A DNA stretch of 45,763 bases, taken from NCBI GenBank assembly GCA_044450465.1, contig JBIOJB010000006.1, positions 1-45,763 of the forward strand, in the 5' to 3' direction. Below, one piece after another: positions 1 through 8,844 of the stretch. Made by a program: the position numbers and the translations under genes. The notes beneath the pieces are model-generated. The model saw nothing but the letters and a program-made list of their open reading frames with translations, was not told where the DNA came from and ran no database searches. How positions within the stretch are numbered: position 1 is the first letter of the stretch; every line of letters starts with the position of its first letter. This DNA comes from JBIOJB01 sp044450465 (GTDB lineage Bacteria > Chloroflexota > Dormibacteria > Dormibacterales > Dormibacteraceae).

Positions 1-382
1 CCAGGGGCGCCTGGTTGGCGACCGGGATCTCAGCCGCGGCAACACCGGAGTTGAAAGGTCCCACCATGCCGAGGATCTTCGGGTTGGAGATCATCTGCTG
101 GACGTTCTGAGTTCCCTTGGTGGGGTCGTGCTTGCCGTTGACGGAGTCGTCGAAGGGCACGAAGACCAGGGTGTAGCCGTCGACGGAGCCCTTCTGGGTG
201 ACGGCGAACTGCGCGCCGTACTGAGTGGGCAGACCGCTCGACGCGTCGGCGCCCGACGTCGGCAGGTCGCTGGCGATGTCGATCTCGCCCTTGACTGTCG
301 TCCCGCCGGTCGAAGAACTGCCGCATGCGAAGGCGAACAGAGTCGCCGCGATGAGGACTGTTAGTCCCCTAGCTCGAACCAT
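1..382 (-). CDS. ABC transporter substrate-binding lipoprotein, LivJ-like (3' end outside window)
   Basis: Predicted extracytoplasmic lipoprotein that would bind a branched-chain amino acid or similar ligand for an ABC importer. Only the N-terminal part (about 127 residues) lies in the window. It starts at ATG 380-382, preceded by a GGGGG-type ribosome site. A hydrophobic signal ends in a lipobox (AFAC, Cys20), followed by a Ser/Gly-rich linker. The stretch containing GMVGPFNSGVAAAEIPVA is typical of periplasmic-binding fold type I receptors (Peripla_BP_6 type). It resembles the next gene upstream (matching GPFxS and EIPxAN motifs), so the two are tandem paralogs. No permease or ATPase gene is visible here, so the ligand cannot be named. 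About 215 nt separate it from its neighbour, so it probably has its own promoter. Confidence 0.85.
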   Translation of the reverse strand, partial: MVRARGLTVLIAATLFAFACGSSSTGGTTVKGEIDIASDLPTSGADASSGLPTQYGAQFAVTQKGSVDGYTLVFVPFDDSVNGKHDPTKGTQNVQQMISNPKILGMVGPFNSGVAAAEIPVANQAPL

Positions 383-597
383 GTGGTTCCCCCTTGTGCT
401 TTGTTGGGAGGGTCTGCGTCATCGACTGCAGACAGATCCCATCACTCGCCGCCCTCTTCCCAACTCACGTCGGGGCGAGAGTGCGCCGGCGGCGAGTGCG
501 GCCAAACGGGATGGCCGAACCGCTTACTCCGATGAAACTATTGACTCCACAGGCCCCGCAAGTCAAGTGCGATCTCGAACGTGAGTGCGGGATTGAC

Positions 598-1926
598 TCA
601 ATATGGGAGCGCATTGCTGTAGTCAATGGAGCCCACCACGGTCCACTGGGCGCGTGGGTCTGCGGCCGTCGGCTCGACTATCGACACCACGGGGTGGGTG
701 TTGTCGCCTGCCAGGTCGAACCCGATCGACCCCGTCGCGCCGGCGAACTCGGACGTCACCGACAGCTGTGAGATGACATTGCCGCGCTCCGGCACCTGGT
801 CACCGGCCGCGTGGATCGCCCGGTCGAGCGCCGCGTAAACCACAGCGGCGGAATCGACCGCGAGCAGCGTGTAAGGGCCATAGTCTTCGGTTCTGCCGAA
901 GGCGGTCCTGAACCCGGCCACCGCCTGGATCGCCGCCGGTGAGGTGGCCCCGATCGCCGCCGGGACGGTCGCAAGAATGCCGGCCGAGTTGGAGCCGGCC
1001 GCGAGCACGCAGCCGGGGTCGTCTGCGATGCCGTCACCTGTCAAAAAGGGCGTGGCAGCTCCTGGGTCGAAGATTCCGGACATCTGGGCCCGGATGGCAC
1101 AGCCCTGGGTGGCGGTCGAGCCGCCGTAATAGACGGCGGTCGCGCCCGCCGCCTTCATCTCCTTCAAGAAGCCCGTGGCGTCCGCGCCGGCCGTTGTGCC
1201 GACGTCCAGGTGTCCCACCACCGAACCGCCCAGGTGCTGAAACCGCGCGGTGAACGCTGCAGCCAGGGCCTGGCCGTAAGCCTCGTGGTCGGAAACCACC
1301 GCGGCGCGAAGGACCTTCAGCGTCTTGAACGCGTAGTCCGCCGCAGCCGGGCCCTGGAGGGCGTCGGTCCCGGCAAGCCTGAAGAAGTTGTTGACGTGTG
1401 ATGGTCGAAGCTCCGACGCGGAGGGGAGGCCCGCGACCTTGCAGGTGATGGGGGTGCGGTAAGGGTTCAGCGCGGCGGGGAGGTAGAGGTCCTGGGTCAG
1501 GCACGGGCTGCTCGCTGCGGGGCTGATCATCGCCAGCGATGCGGCGTTGGCGATGGGAATCTCCTGGCGCGCCACCGCCGAATCGAACGGCCCGATCACT
1601 GCAACCACCGACGCGTCCGCGGCGAACCCGGCTACGTTGGCCGCGCCCAGCTGCGGATCGGGAGCCTTGCCTCCCGCATCGTCCGCGACGGCAAGCGCTA
1701 CCGCGTAGTCATCGATCCGCGCGTGCTGCTGGACGAAGAACCTCACACCGTTGAGCGCCTGAAGCCCGGCCGCGCCCTCCGGTCCGGAAAGGGGCAGGTC
1801 GACACCGACGCGGATGGTCGTGGACGCCGCCGCACCCAGCCCCGCGCCACTGCATGCGGAGACGCACAGCAGGCCGAGTGCGCCGGCCGAAGCCAGGGTC
1901 TTGCGCACGACTGTAGAGAATGCCAC
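598..1926 (-). CDS. ABC transporter substrate-binding lipoprotein, LivJ-like
   Basis: A complete 442-residue receptor of the branched-chain amino acid ABC transporter type, probably anchored outside the membrane. It starts with GTG at 1924-1926. The signal peptide ends in the lipobox SAC at Cys25. The mature protein opens with a beta strand and the ligand-pocket segment GVDLPLSGPEGAAGL, and has the GPFDSAVARQEIPIAN motif near residue 155, as in Peripla_BP_6 family members. Length fits the family (380-450 residues). It lies upstream of a paralog on the same strand and is divergent from the TPR gene (80 bp between starts). The substrate is unknown; family members bind Leu/Ile/Val, amides, urea or aromatic compounds. 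The assignment to the receptor family is secure, the ligand is not. Confidence 0.88.
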   Translation of the reverse strand: MAFSTVVRKTLASAGALGLLCVSACSGAGLGAAASTTIRVGVDLPLSGPEGAAGLQALNGVRFFVQQHARIDDYAVALAVADDAGGKAPDPQLGAANVAGFAADASVVAVIGPFDSAVARQEIPIANAASLAMISPAASSPCLTQDLYLPAALNPYRTPITCKVAGLPSASELRPSHVNNFFRLAGTDALQGPAAADYAFKTLKVLRAAVVSDHEAYGQALAAAFTARFQHLGGSVVGHLDVGTTAGADATGFLKEMKAAGATAVYYGGSTATQGCAIRAQMSGIFDPGAATPFLTGDGIADDPGCVLAAGSNSAGILATVPAAIGATSPAAIQAVAGFRTAFGRTEDYGPYTLLAVDSAAVVYAALDRAIHAAGDQVPERGNVISQLSVTSEFAGATGSIGFDLAGDNTHPVVSIVEPTAADPRAQWTVVGSIDYSNALPY

Positions 1927-1963
1927 CCCGGAGGCGAAACAGCCCCCGCCCCCTCACAGTACT

Positions 1964-1969
1964 TATACT
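1964..1969 (+). promoter_or_regulatory. -10-like hexamer for the TPR gene
   Basis: TATACT sits 37 nt before the TTG start of the TPR gene, in the divergent intergenic region shared with the substrate-binding protein gene. There is no clear -35 box. The same hexamer recurs in front of argC. Confidence 0.45.
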
Positions 1970-2006
1970 CGGTATCCCCTTCCCTCACTCCTCAGGAGCG
2001 CCTTTT

Positions 2007-2876
2007 TTGAAGACCGAAACCAGCGAACATCTCAAGCCCCGCTCGCAGTACGCGGACGACGCCGTGCAGCTGGCCATCGCCGGTAAGTGGGACGAGGCCG
2101 TGAAGCTCAACAAGTTCATAACCGAGAACCTGGGCGCCGACGAGGAGACCCAGAACCGGCTGGGCAAAGCCCTGTCCGAGCTCGGGAAACTAAAAGAGGC
2201 CAAGCAGGCTTACGAGGCTGCGCTGAAGCTCAATCCGATGAACTCGATCGCCAAGAAGAACGCCGCCCGGATCAACGTGCTGCTGCATCAGAAAGAAGGA
2301 CTCAAAGTGGGCGGCACGAGGGTCGACCTCAACCTCTTCGTCGAGGAGATGGGCAAGACGGTCATCACCCCACTGGAAGGCACGGCCGGCACGGACATCT
2401 GCTCCAAGGTGGCGGCCGGCGACGTGGCCGAGCTGAAGATCGACCGAGACGGCATCGTCGCGGAGACGTCCAGAGGCGTCAGGCTCGGCCTGCTCGAGGC
2501 CAAGCTCGCGAGGCGGCTCATCAAGTTCATGCGCGGCGGCAACCGCTACCAGGCAGGTGTCACGGCGTGCGACGGCAACACGGTGAAGCTGATCGTCCGC
2601 GAGACCTACCAGGACCCGCACTTTGCCGGCAAGCCGAGCTTCCCGATGCGCCGCAAACGCGACGTCGAATTCCGCCCTTACACCAAGGAGAGCCTGCTCA
2701 GCCGCGAGGTCGAGGTCTTCACCGAGGACGAAGAAGAGCCGTTGATCGCGGACACTCCGGTGGCGGACGAGATGGAAGAGGGGATGCATGCGGTTGAGGA
2801 CGAGGCCGAGCCGGTCGACTTCTCAGAGGACGCCGACGAAGACTCGAACGACGCGGACGAAGACGAGGACGAGTAG
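2007..2876 (+). CDS. tetratricopeptide-repeat protein with acidic C-terminus
   Basis: Predicted cytoplasmic protein of 289 residues. I place the start at TTG 2007 because AGGAG at 1994-1998 is 8 nt upstream; an in-frame ATG at 1920 would leave a poor N-terminus. Residues about 10-85 form two or three TPR-like helix pairs (the segment QNRLGKALSELGKLKEAKQA is a typical TPR unit). A basic middle domain of about 150 residues, containing GVTACDGNTVKLIV, resembles a small beta-rich or nucleic-acid binding module, but I do not recognise it. The last 40 residues are almost entirely Asp/Glu. TPR proteins usually act as protein-interaction scaffolds; the partner is unknown. It is transcribed in the same direction as the arginine operon but separated from it by a hairpin and a new promoter. 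Confidence 0.85.
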   Translation: MKTETSEHLKPRSQYADDAVQLAIAGKWDEAVKLNKFITENLGADEETQNRLGKALSELGKLKEAKQAYEAALKLNPMNSIAKKNAARINVLLHQKEGLKVGGTRVDLNLFVEEMGKTVITPLEGTAGTDICSKVAAGDVAELKIDRDGIVAETSRGVRLGLLEAKLARRLIKFMRGGNRYQAGVTACDGNTVKLIVRETYQDPHFAGKPSFPMRRKRDVEFRPYTKESLLSREVEVFTEDEEEPLIADTPVADEMEEGMHAVEDEAEPVDFSEDADEDSNDADEDEDE

Positions 2877-2896
2877 CCCAAGCTCCTCCTGACGGT

Positions 2897-2921
2897 CCGC
2901 CGGCAGCCACCCGCCCGGCGG
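2897..2921 (+). terminator. GC-rich hairpin between the TPR gene and argC
   Basis: CCGCCGG (2897-2903) pairs perfectly with CCGGCGG (2915-2921) across an 11-nt loop, 20 nt after the TPR stop codon. There is no T-run, so intrinsic termination is uncertain. It could equally act as an mRNA-stabilising 3' structure. Confidence 0.4.
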
Positions 2922-2943
2922 CGCATGTTTATGCACGGGACCG

Positions 2944-2949
2944 TATACT
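2944..2949 (+). promoter_or_regulatory. argC -10 element, leaderless architecture
   Basis: TATACT ends 9 nt before the argC ATG at 2959, which places the expected transcription start at or next to the start codon. No Shine-Dalgarno sequence is present. This suggests a leaderless arginine operon mRNA. No convincing -35 hexamer or palindromic ARG box is visible; one ATGCA half-site lies at 2931-2935. Confidence 0.6.
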
Positions 2950-2958
2950 CATGCGTCC

Positions 2959-3993
2959 ATGGCACTTGAGGCGGGGAAGCCCAGGAAGCTGAAGGCCGCG
3001 GTCGCCGGCGCCAGCGGCTACGCAGGCATGACCGCGGTCAACCTGCTGGCCCATCACCCTGACGTCGAGCTCTGCCAGCTCTCGTCGCGCTCGTTCGCCG
3101 GGAAGCCGCTGTCCGCGGTCTTTCCGATGCTCGAGCTTGCCGGGGAGTTCAGGGCCGAGCCGGATCCCGCCGGGCTTGACGTCGTGTTCAGCTGCCTGCC
3201 GCACAACGTCGGCGCCGCAAAGGCAGCCGCATGGCTGGCCGCGGGCGCGCGCGTCATCGACATGAGCGCTGACTTCCGGCTTCGCGACGCGGCGCACTAC
3301 CCCGTCTGGTACGAGCAGCAGCACCCCGACCCTGCGCTGCTCGCCACGGCGGTCTTCGGCCTGCCTGAGCTGCACGAGCCGGCGCTGCGGCAGGCGAACC
3401 TGATCGCCGTACCGGGCTGCTACTCGACCGCCGCCATACTCGCCCTGGCGCCGGCGGCGGCCAGAGGGCTCATCGACTCCGACATCGTCGTCGACGCCAA
3501 ATCGGGGGTGAGCGGGGCCGGGCGGTCCCCCGGCATGGGCGTGCACTTCAGCGAGGTCAATGAATCTGTCGGCGCCTACGCGATCAAGGGCCACAGGCAC
3601 CTGCCTGAGCTGCGCCAGGAACTGGTCGGTCTGGGTTTGAACCACGGGACCGCGATCACCTTCGTGCCGCATGTCGTACCCATGACCCGCGGCCTCCTCG
3701 CCACTTGCTATTTCGACGCCGGGGCGACGGACGACGAGCTTCAGGTGGCCTACCGCGAGTTCTATGCCGGACAGCCATTCACGAGAGTCGTGGACTCGCC
3801 GCCCGCAACCAAGCTCGCCGCCCACTCCAACCTCTGCCTGGTCAACGTCTCGAAGCAGGGCGGCAAAGCGGTTGTGACGGCCGCCCTGGACAACCTGATC
3901 AAGGGAGCCTCCGGGCAGGGTGTCGAGTGTTTCAACATAGCCTTCGGCCTTGACCGCACCTCCGGGCTGGTGGGAGCGATGCAGTGGCCGTGA
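2959..3993 (+). CDS. argC: N-acetyl-gamma-glutamyl-phosphate reductase
   Basis: Cytoplasmic NADPH-dependent enzyme of the acetylated ornithine pathway. It reduces N-acetylglutamyl-5-phosphate to the semialdehyde. The 344-residue protein has the dinucleotide-binding GASGYAG near residues 17-23, the catalytic cysteine in VPGCYSTAA (Cys154) and the KSGVSGAGR segment typical of the AGPR family. Length fits the family (about 340-350). It is the first gene of the arg operon, preceded by a -10-like hexamer immediately upstream of ATG. Its stop overlaps the argJ start. Expression is probably controlled by the ArgR encoded downstream in the same operon, although I see no clear operator. Confidence 0.97.
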   Translation: MALEAGKPRKLKAAVAGASGYAGMTAVNLLAHHPDVELCQLSSRSFAGKPLSAVFPMLELAGEFRAEPDPAGLDVVFSCLPHNVGAAKAAAWLAAGARVIDMSADFRLRDAAHYPVWYEQQHPDPALLATAVFGLPELHEPALRQANLIAVPGCYSTAAILALAPAAARGLIDSDIVVDAKSGVSGAGRSPGMGVHFSEVNESVGAYAIKGHRHLPELRQELVGLGLNHGTAITFVPHVVPMTRGLLATCYFDAGATDDELQVAYREFYAGQPFTRVVDSPPATKLAAHSNLCLVNVSKQGGKAVVTAALDNLIKGASGQGVECFNIAFGLDRTSGLVGAMQWP

Positions 3994-5201
3994 CCTACGC
4001 GCGCGGGTTTCGCGCCGGGACCGCCGCCTGCGGCATCAAGGCCTTCACCGCTGGCGCGTCGGCCATACCAAGCGGGCAGAAAGATGACCTGTGTGTCGTT
4101 CACTCGGAGCTGCCGTGCGACACGGGCGGAGTCTTCACAACCAACAAGGTCAAGTCGCCCACCGTGGTCATCGATCAGCTCCACCTGCAGCACAACCGGA
4201 TCCACGCGGTGACCGTCAATTCGGGAAACGCCAACGCCTGTACCGGGGCGCAGGGCTTCCGCGACGCGCTCTTGATGGCCAAGCTGTCGGCCGACCGCCT
4301 GGATCTGGACCCGAGTCAGGTGCTGGTCAGCTCGACCGGAGTGATCGGTCGCCAGCTGCCGATGAATGCGATCAAGTCTGGGATCGCCGAGGCGTGCGAG
4401 CGGCTCAGCGCACAGGGCGGGCCTGCGGCGGCCCGGGCAATCATGACGACAGACACCGTGCCGAAGACCGCGCAGCTGGAGGTCGAGCTCGGCGGAACGA
4501 CCATCCGAATTGGAGGCATGTCTAAGGGATCGGGAATGATCCATCCCAACATGGCGACCCTGCTGGCCTACATCACGACCGACGCATCGGTGGAGGCGGG
4601 CTTAATGGCGAGGCTGGTCAAGCCGATCGCGGATCGCAGCTTCAACCAGATCACCGTGGACGGCGACAGCTCGACCAACGACACCTTCTTGATGCTCGCC
4701 AACGGAGCCGCCGGCAACGAGCCGGTCCGCGCCGGAAGCCTGATGGCAGGTCAGCTGGAGGCGGCGTTGTTGCAGGTCGCACAGGAGCTCGCGCGCTCGA
4801 TCGCCCGCGATGGCGAGGGGGCGACCAAGCTGATCACCGTCAAGGTCGTGAACGCGCTCTCAGACGCCGAGGCGCGCCTGGCAGCTCGCGCGGTTGCCTC
4901 CTCCAGCCTGGTCAAGACTGCTGTGCACGGCGGGGACCCGAACTGGGGCCGCATCGTCTGCGCCCTCGGCTACAGTGGCGCCGACCTCGCCCTTGATCGG
5001 CTTCACCTGACCGTTGGGGGCCTCGTGGTGTTCGAACGCGGCTCCGGGGTCGACGTCGACCTGTCCGCAGTCCGCCGGGCCTTTGAGCAGCCGGAAATTG
5101 AAATCGTCGCCACCCTTGGCCTTGGAGGCGGGCACGCCGAGGCCTGGGGTTGCGACCTATCGGAGGAGTACGTGCGCATCAACGCCGACTACACGACATG
5201 A
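3990..5201 (+). CDS. argJ: bifunctional glutamate N-acetyltransferase / ornithine acetyltransferase
   Basis: ArgJ recycles the acetyl group from N-acetylornithine to glutamate, giving the cyclic arginine pathway; some members also use acetyl-CoA. The precursor self-cleaves before a conserved threonine. That site is visible as MIHPNMATLLAY, with Thr near residue 190, and the upstream GGMSKGSG motif is present. The protein is about 403 residues, as in the family, ending with a conserved EYVRINADYTT tail. Two in-frame GTG codons (3984 and 3990) could start it. I prefer 3990 because its GTGA overlaps the argC stop, the 4-nt coupling used by neighbouring genes. Presence of ArgJ fits the absence of separate argA and argE here. 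Confidence 0.96.
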   Translation: MTYARGFRAGTAACGIKAFTAGASAIPSGQKDDLCVVHSELPCDTGGVFTTNKVKSPTVVIDQLHLQHNRIHAVTVNSGNANACTGAQGFRDALLMAKLSADRLDLDPSQVLVSSTGVIGRQLPMNAIKSGIAEACERLSAQGGPAAARAIMTTDTVPKTAQLEVELGGTTIRIGGMSKGSGMIHPNMATLLAYITTDASVEAGLMARLVKPIADRSFNQITVDGDSSTNDTFLMLANGAAGNEPVRAGSLMAGQLEAALLQVAQELARSIARDGEGATKLITVKVVNALSDAEARLAARAVASSSLVKTAVHGGDPNWGRIVCALGYSGADLALDRLHLTVGGLVVFERGSGVDVDLSAVRRAFEQPEIEIVATLGLGGGHAEAWGCDLSEEYVRINADYTT

Positions 5202-6034
5202 CACTGACCGTCGAGGAGCGCGCCAAAGTTCTCGTGGAGGCGTTGCCCTATATCAAGCGATTCCACGGCCAGATCGTGGTGATCAAAGTCGGTGGCAATG
5301 CGATCGAGCAGGCCCGCGACGAGACCCTGCTCGACGTCGTGCTTCTTCGCTACGTCGGCATGCAGCCTGTGCTCGTTCACGGAGGCGGCCCAGAGATAAC
5401 TGCGATGAGCGAGCGGCTCGGTCTCAAGGCTTCCTTCAAAGAGGGACTTCGCGTCACGGACGACCAGACGATGGAGGTCGTGAAGATGGTGCTGACCGGC
5501 AAGGTCGGGCCGGACCTCGTCGCGGCCATCCACCGGCTCGGGGGGCAGGCGGTCGGCATGAGCGGCGAGGATGGGCCGACCATCATCGCGGAGGCCCTTG
5601 ACGAGGCCATGGGGTTCGTCGGTCGCGTCGTCCAGGTCAACAAAGAGCCCATCACCGCCCTGCTCGCCCGCGGCTACATCCCTGTCATCGCGTCGATCGG
5701 TCTCGGTTATGACGGCCATGCGTACAACATCAACGCGGACACGGTGGCGGCGGAGATCGCCGTAGCGCTGAGCGCGGCCAAGCTGATCCTGCTCACCGAC
5801 GTCGCAGGGGTGCATGGCTTTGACGGTCAGGTGGTGGCCGTGATGTCCAGAGAGGATGCCCGCAAGCGGATCGACGACGGAGAGGTGACCGGCGGCATGA
5901 TCCCCAAGCTCCAGGCCTGCCTCAGGGCACTGGATGGCGTTCCCCTCGCTCACATCGTCGACGGACGCACGAAGCATGCCCTGCTGCTGGAGCTCTTCAC
6001 GGAAGCCGGAATTGGAACCATGGTGACGACCTGA
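5198..6034 (+). CDS. argB: acetylglutamate kinase
   Basis: Phosphorylates N-acetylglutamate with ATP, the second step of arginine synthesis and often its feedback-controlled step. The 278-residue protein belongs to the amino acid kinase family: VVIKVGGNAI near the N-terminus, VLVHGGGPEI (nucleotide/substrate glycine loop), and the C-terminal VTGGMIPKLQACLRAL and HIVDGR motifs. The ATG start at 5198 overlaps the argJ stop as ATGA, indicating translational coupling. An N-terminal helix of about 20 residues precedes the kinase core, as in arginine-sensitive hexameric enzymes, so feedback inhibition by arginine is plausible but not proven. Confidence 0.97.
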   Translation: MTLTVEERAKVLVEALPYIKRFHGQIVVIKVGGNAIEQARDETLLDVVLLRYVGMQPVLVHGGGPEITAMSERLGLKASFKEGLRVTDDQTMEVVKMVLTGKVGPDLVAAIHRLGGQAVGMSGEDGPTIIAEALDEAMGFVGRVVQVNKEPITALLARGYIPVIASIGLGYDGHAYNINADTVAAEIAVALSAAKLILLTDVAGVHGFDGQVVAVMSREDARKRIDDGEVTGGMIPKLQACLRALDGVPLAHIVDGRTKHALLLELFTEAGIGTMVTT

Positions 6035-6036
6035 CG

Positions 6037-7203
6037 GTGTCGACCGAATCCACCCCAGAGCTCGCGGACCGATACCTGATGCAGACCGGTAAGCGCATGC
6101 CGGTGACCTTTGTCCGCGGGTCGGGGTGCAGGGTCTACGACGAAGCCGGCCGCGAGTACCTCGACTTTGTCGCCGGCATCGCGGTGAACCTCCTTGGCCA
6201 CTCGCACCCGGAGGTGGCGGCCGCGGTTGCCCGCCAGGCGGCCACCTTGATCCACACGTCCAATCTCTATTTCACGCAGCCGCAGGTGGAGCTCGCTCGC
6301 CTTCTGGTCGAGCTGTCGTTCCCGTCCCGCGTCTTCTTCTGCAACTCGGGGGCGGAGGCGAACGAGGCGGCGATCAAGATCGCCCGTAAGTGGGGACGCC
6401 TCCACCGCAACGGGGCGTTCGAGATCATCACGACCGCGGGCGCCTTCCACGGCCGGACTCTGGCGACGGTCACGGCAGGCGGCCAGGCTCGGTATTCGGA
6501 GCCGTTCCAACCGCTTCCGGTCGGGTTCGTCCACGTGCCGTACAACGACCTGGGCGCGCTCCAGGCCGCCACGGGCGACCGCACGGTGGCCGTGATGCTC
6601 GAGCCGGTGATGGGCGAGATCGGAGTCGTCCCCGCAGCGCCCGGTTACCTGGAGGGGGCGCGGGAGTGGTGCGACAGTCAGAACCTGCTGCTCATTCTCG
6701 ATGAGGTCCAGACCGGACTCGGCCGGACCGGCAGGTGGTTTGCGCACCAGCATCACGGGGTCCAGCCTGATGTGATGACGCTGGCGAAGGGGTTAGGCGG
6801 AGGCGTGCCCATCGGCGCGTGCCTGGCCAACCCCAGGGCCGACGTGTTCGAGCCGGGCGACCATGGCTCGACGTTTGGCGGCAACCCCCTCGCCTGCGCC
6901 GCCGCCGTGGCGGTGCTTGGCGTGGTCGAGCGTGACGGCCTGGTCGGCCATGCCGCCGAAATGGGCGATCTGCTGCACGCCGCGCTGAGCAGGTTCGGTG
7001 CCAAGGAGGTTCGTGGGTTGGGCCTGATGCAAGCCTTCGAGTTCGAAGCGCCTCGGGCCAAGGCCTTTCAATTGGCCTGTCTCGAGGCGGGGCTGGTCGT
7101 CAACGCCGTCGATGACAACTCGATCCGGTTGGTACCGCCGCTGATAGTCACGCCAGACGAGATCGAGAAGGCCGTCGGCGTCATGACCAGGGCACTTCCG
7201 TGA
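6037..7203 (+). CDS. argD: acetylornithine aminotransferase
   Basis: PLP-dependent class III aminotransferase that converts N-acetylglutamate semialdehyde to N-acetylornithine using glutamate; some homologs also serve lysine synthesis. It has 388 residues. Visible motifs are FCNSGAEANEAAIK (PLP phosphate contact), the aspartate in LILDEVQTGLGRTG (Asp222), and the Schiff-base lysine in LAKGLGGGVPIGA (Lys251). The GTG start at 6037 lies 2 nt after the argB stop. Gene order between argB and argR supports the arginine role rather than GABA or ornithine catabolism. Confidence 0.95.
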   Translation: MSTESTPELADRYLMQTGKRMPVTFVRGSGCRVYDEAGREYLDFVAGIAVNLLGHSHPEVAAAVARQAATLIHTSNLYFTQPQVELARLLVELSFPSRVFFCNSGAEANEAAIKIARKWGRLHRNGAFEIITTAGAFHGRTLATVTAGGQARYSEPFQPLPVGFVHVPYNDLGALQAATGDRTVAVMLEPVMGEIGVVPAAPGYLEGAREWCDSQNLLLILDEVQTGLGRTGRWFAHQHHGVQPDVMTLAKGLGGGVPIGACLANPRADVFEPGDHGSTFGGNPLACAAAVAVLGVVERDGLVGHAAEMGDLLHAALSRFGAKEVRGLGLMQAFEFEAPRAKAFQLACLEAGLVVNAVDDNSIRLVPPLIVTPDEIEKAVGVMTRALP

Positions 7204-7607
7204 CGGTGACCAAGAGTGAGCGCCAGAGCGCGATCCTGGAGCTGGTCAGCCGCGGATCGGCTCACACCCAACAGGAGATCGCATCAGCGTTGGCCAGGCG
7301 CGGGGTGCGCGCGACGCAGGCCACGGTCTCGCGCGACATTCAGGAGCTCGGACTCGTGCGAACGGGCGGCGCCTACCGCAGCGCAACCGTGCTGGCGCGC
7401 GAGCTCATCCTCTCCGTTGATTTCATCGAACCGATAGCAGTGATCAGGACCCCGCCGGGGACGGCCAACCTCGTGGCCCGAAAGATCGACGAAGCTTCGC
7501 TGCCCGGAGTCGCCGGCACGGTGGCCGGCGATGACACGGTCTTCGCCCTGCTGCGCGGGCGCTCCGCCGGCCGGGCGTTGAAGGAGCTGCTGGCCGGTGG
7601 CGAATAA
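7200..7607 (+). CDS. argR: arginine repressor ArgR
   Basis: Arginine-sensing DNA-binding regulator, normally a hexamer that binds ARG boxes and represses arg genes. At 135 residues it is slightly shorter than the usual 145-155. The N-terminal winged helix (residues about 8-60) carries TQATVSRDIQELGLVR, a typical recognition region. The C-terminal core has TANLVARKID and GTVAGDDTVFALLRG, the arginine-binding and oligomerisation signatures. The GTG start overlaps the argD stop (GTGA), and its end overlaps argG by 11 nt. A repressor inside the operon it would regulate implies autoregulation, although no clear palindromic operator is visible upstream of argC. Confidence 0.94.
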   Translation: MTVTKSERQSAILELVSRGSAHTQQEIASALARRGVRATQATVSRDIQELGLVRTGGAYRSATVLARELILSVDFIEPIAVIRTPPGTANLVARKIDEASLPGVAGTVAGDDTVFALLRGRSAGRALKELLAGGE

Positions 7608-8844
7608 GAAACTGGTGCTGGCCTACTCGGGTGGGCTCGACACCTCGGTGGCGATTCGCTGGCTGAAATACAAGGGCTGGGACGTGGTCGCCTTCACGGT
7701 CGACCTCGGCGAGAAGAAGGACCTCGACGCGGTCCAAGCCCGGGCGCTGAAGATCGGCGCGTCCGCCGCATACGTAGCCGACGGCCGGATCCCGTTCCTC
7801 CAGCTCTTCGTCTGGCCGTCGCTGCAGGCCGGCGCGGTGTATGAGAAGGAGTATCCCCTGGCGACGGCGCTGGGCCGCCCTCTGATCGCGGCGATGATGG
7901 TCGAGATCGCACGCCGCGAGGGAGCGACGGCCATCGGGCATGGCTGCACGGGCAAGGGCAACGACCAGGTGCGCTTCGAGGTGGCCACAGCGGCCCTGGC
8001 GCCCGAGCTCGTGGTCGTGGCTCCCGTTCGCGAGTGGGGCATGAACCGGGACGATGAGATCGAATACGCCGCCGCACATGGCATCGAGGTGCCGGCGACC
8101 GTCCACTCGCCCTACTCGACCGACGAGAACCTCTGGGGTCGCTCGATCGAGGCAGGGGTGCTGGAGGATCCGTGGGCCGAGCCTCCAAAGGAGATCTACG
8201 CATGGACGCGCGATCCGAGGCAGTGCCCCGACGAGCCGGCCTACGTTGAGATCGGCTTCAGCGGCGGCGTACCGGTGTCGCTCGACGGCCAGCCCGCGAG
8301 CGCTCTGGACCTGGTCACCGCCCTCAACCGCATCGGGGGTGAACACGGCGTCGGTCGCATCGACCACCTCGAGAACCGACTTGTGGGCATCAAGTCCCGC
8401 GAGATCTATGAAGCGCCGGCCGCGGTCCTGCTGCTGCAGGCACACCAGGCCCTGGAGGACATCACGCTGCCCAAAGAGGTCGCCCGCTTCAAAGAAGTGG
8501 TCGCCCAGCAGTGGGCGCAGATCGTGTACGACGGCCTGTGGTTCAGCCCTCTTCGGGACGCCCTGTACGGCTTTGTGGCCGAGACGCAGCGCCATGTGAC
8601 CGGCGAAGTCCGGATCAAGCTGTTCAAAGGCTCCTCGCAGGTGGTGGGGAGGAAGGGGCCGCAGCAGCTGTACCGCCTGTCCCTCGCGACCTATGGGAAG
8701 GGAGACGTCTTCGACCAGTCGGCGGCGGCCGGTTTCATCAAGCTCTGGGGTCTCGGCGTGCGCACGTCCTCGGAGCTTCAGGGCCGGCTCCCGGCTGGTG
8801 AGCTCGCCAAGCTGCTGGGCGACGCGAAGAGGCTCACCCCATAG
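7597..8844 (+). CDS. argG: argininosuccinate synthase
   Basis: ATP-dependent enzyme joining citrulline and aspartate to argininosuccinate. The 415-residue protein begins with LVLAYSGGLDTSVAI, the PP-loop of N-type ATP pyrophosphatases, and contains GHGCTGKGNDQVRFE, SPYSTDENLWGRSIE and ALEDITLPKE, all characteristic of the family. It starts at GTG 7597, overlapping argR by 11 nt. The stop codon TAG at 8842-8844 also touches the only plausible upstream initiation site for argH, so argH translation is probably coupled to argG termination. Confidence 0.97.
   Translation: MANKKLVLAYSGGLDTSVAIRWLKYKGWDVVAFTVDLGEKKDLDAVQARALKIGASAAYVADGRIPFLQLFVWPSLQAGAVYEKEYPLATALGRPLIAAMMVEIARREGATAIGHGCTGKGNDQVRFEVATAALAPELVVVAPVREWGMNRDDEIEYAAAHGIEVPATVHSPYSTDENLWGRSIEAGVLEDPWAEPPKEIYAWTRDPRQCPDEPAYVEIGFSGGVPVSLDGQPASALDLVTALNRIGGEHGVGRIDHLENRLVGIKSREIYEAPAAVLLLQAHQALEDITLPKEVARFKEVVAQQWAQIVYDGLWFSPLRDALYGFVAETQRHVTGEVRIKLFKGSSQVVGRKGPQQLYRLSLATYGKGDVFDQSAAAGFIKLWGLGVRTSSELQGRLPAGELAKLLGDAKRLTP

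Noticed and set aside
2905..2960. ARG box (ArgR operator) upstream of argC
   Set aside because: Only isolated ATGCA/TATAC-like half-sites are present. No palindrome close to known ARG boxes of actinobacteria, Bacillus or E. coli is visible.
2929..3825. Long antisense frames opposite argC, argG, serS and clpB
   Set aside because: Low-complexity Arg/Gly/Pro or Leu/Asp-rich products that mirror the codon pattern of the sense genes; no starts or motifs of their own.
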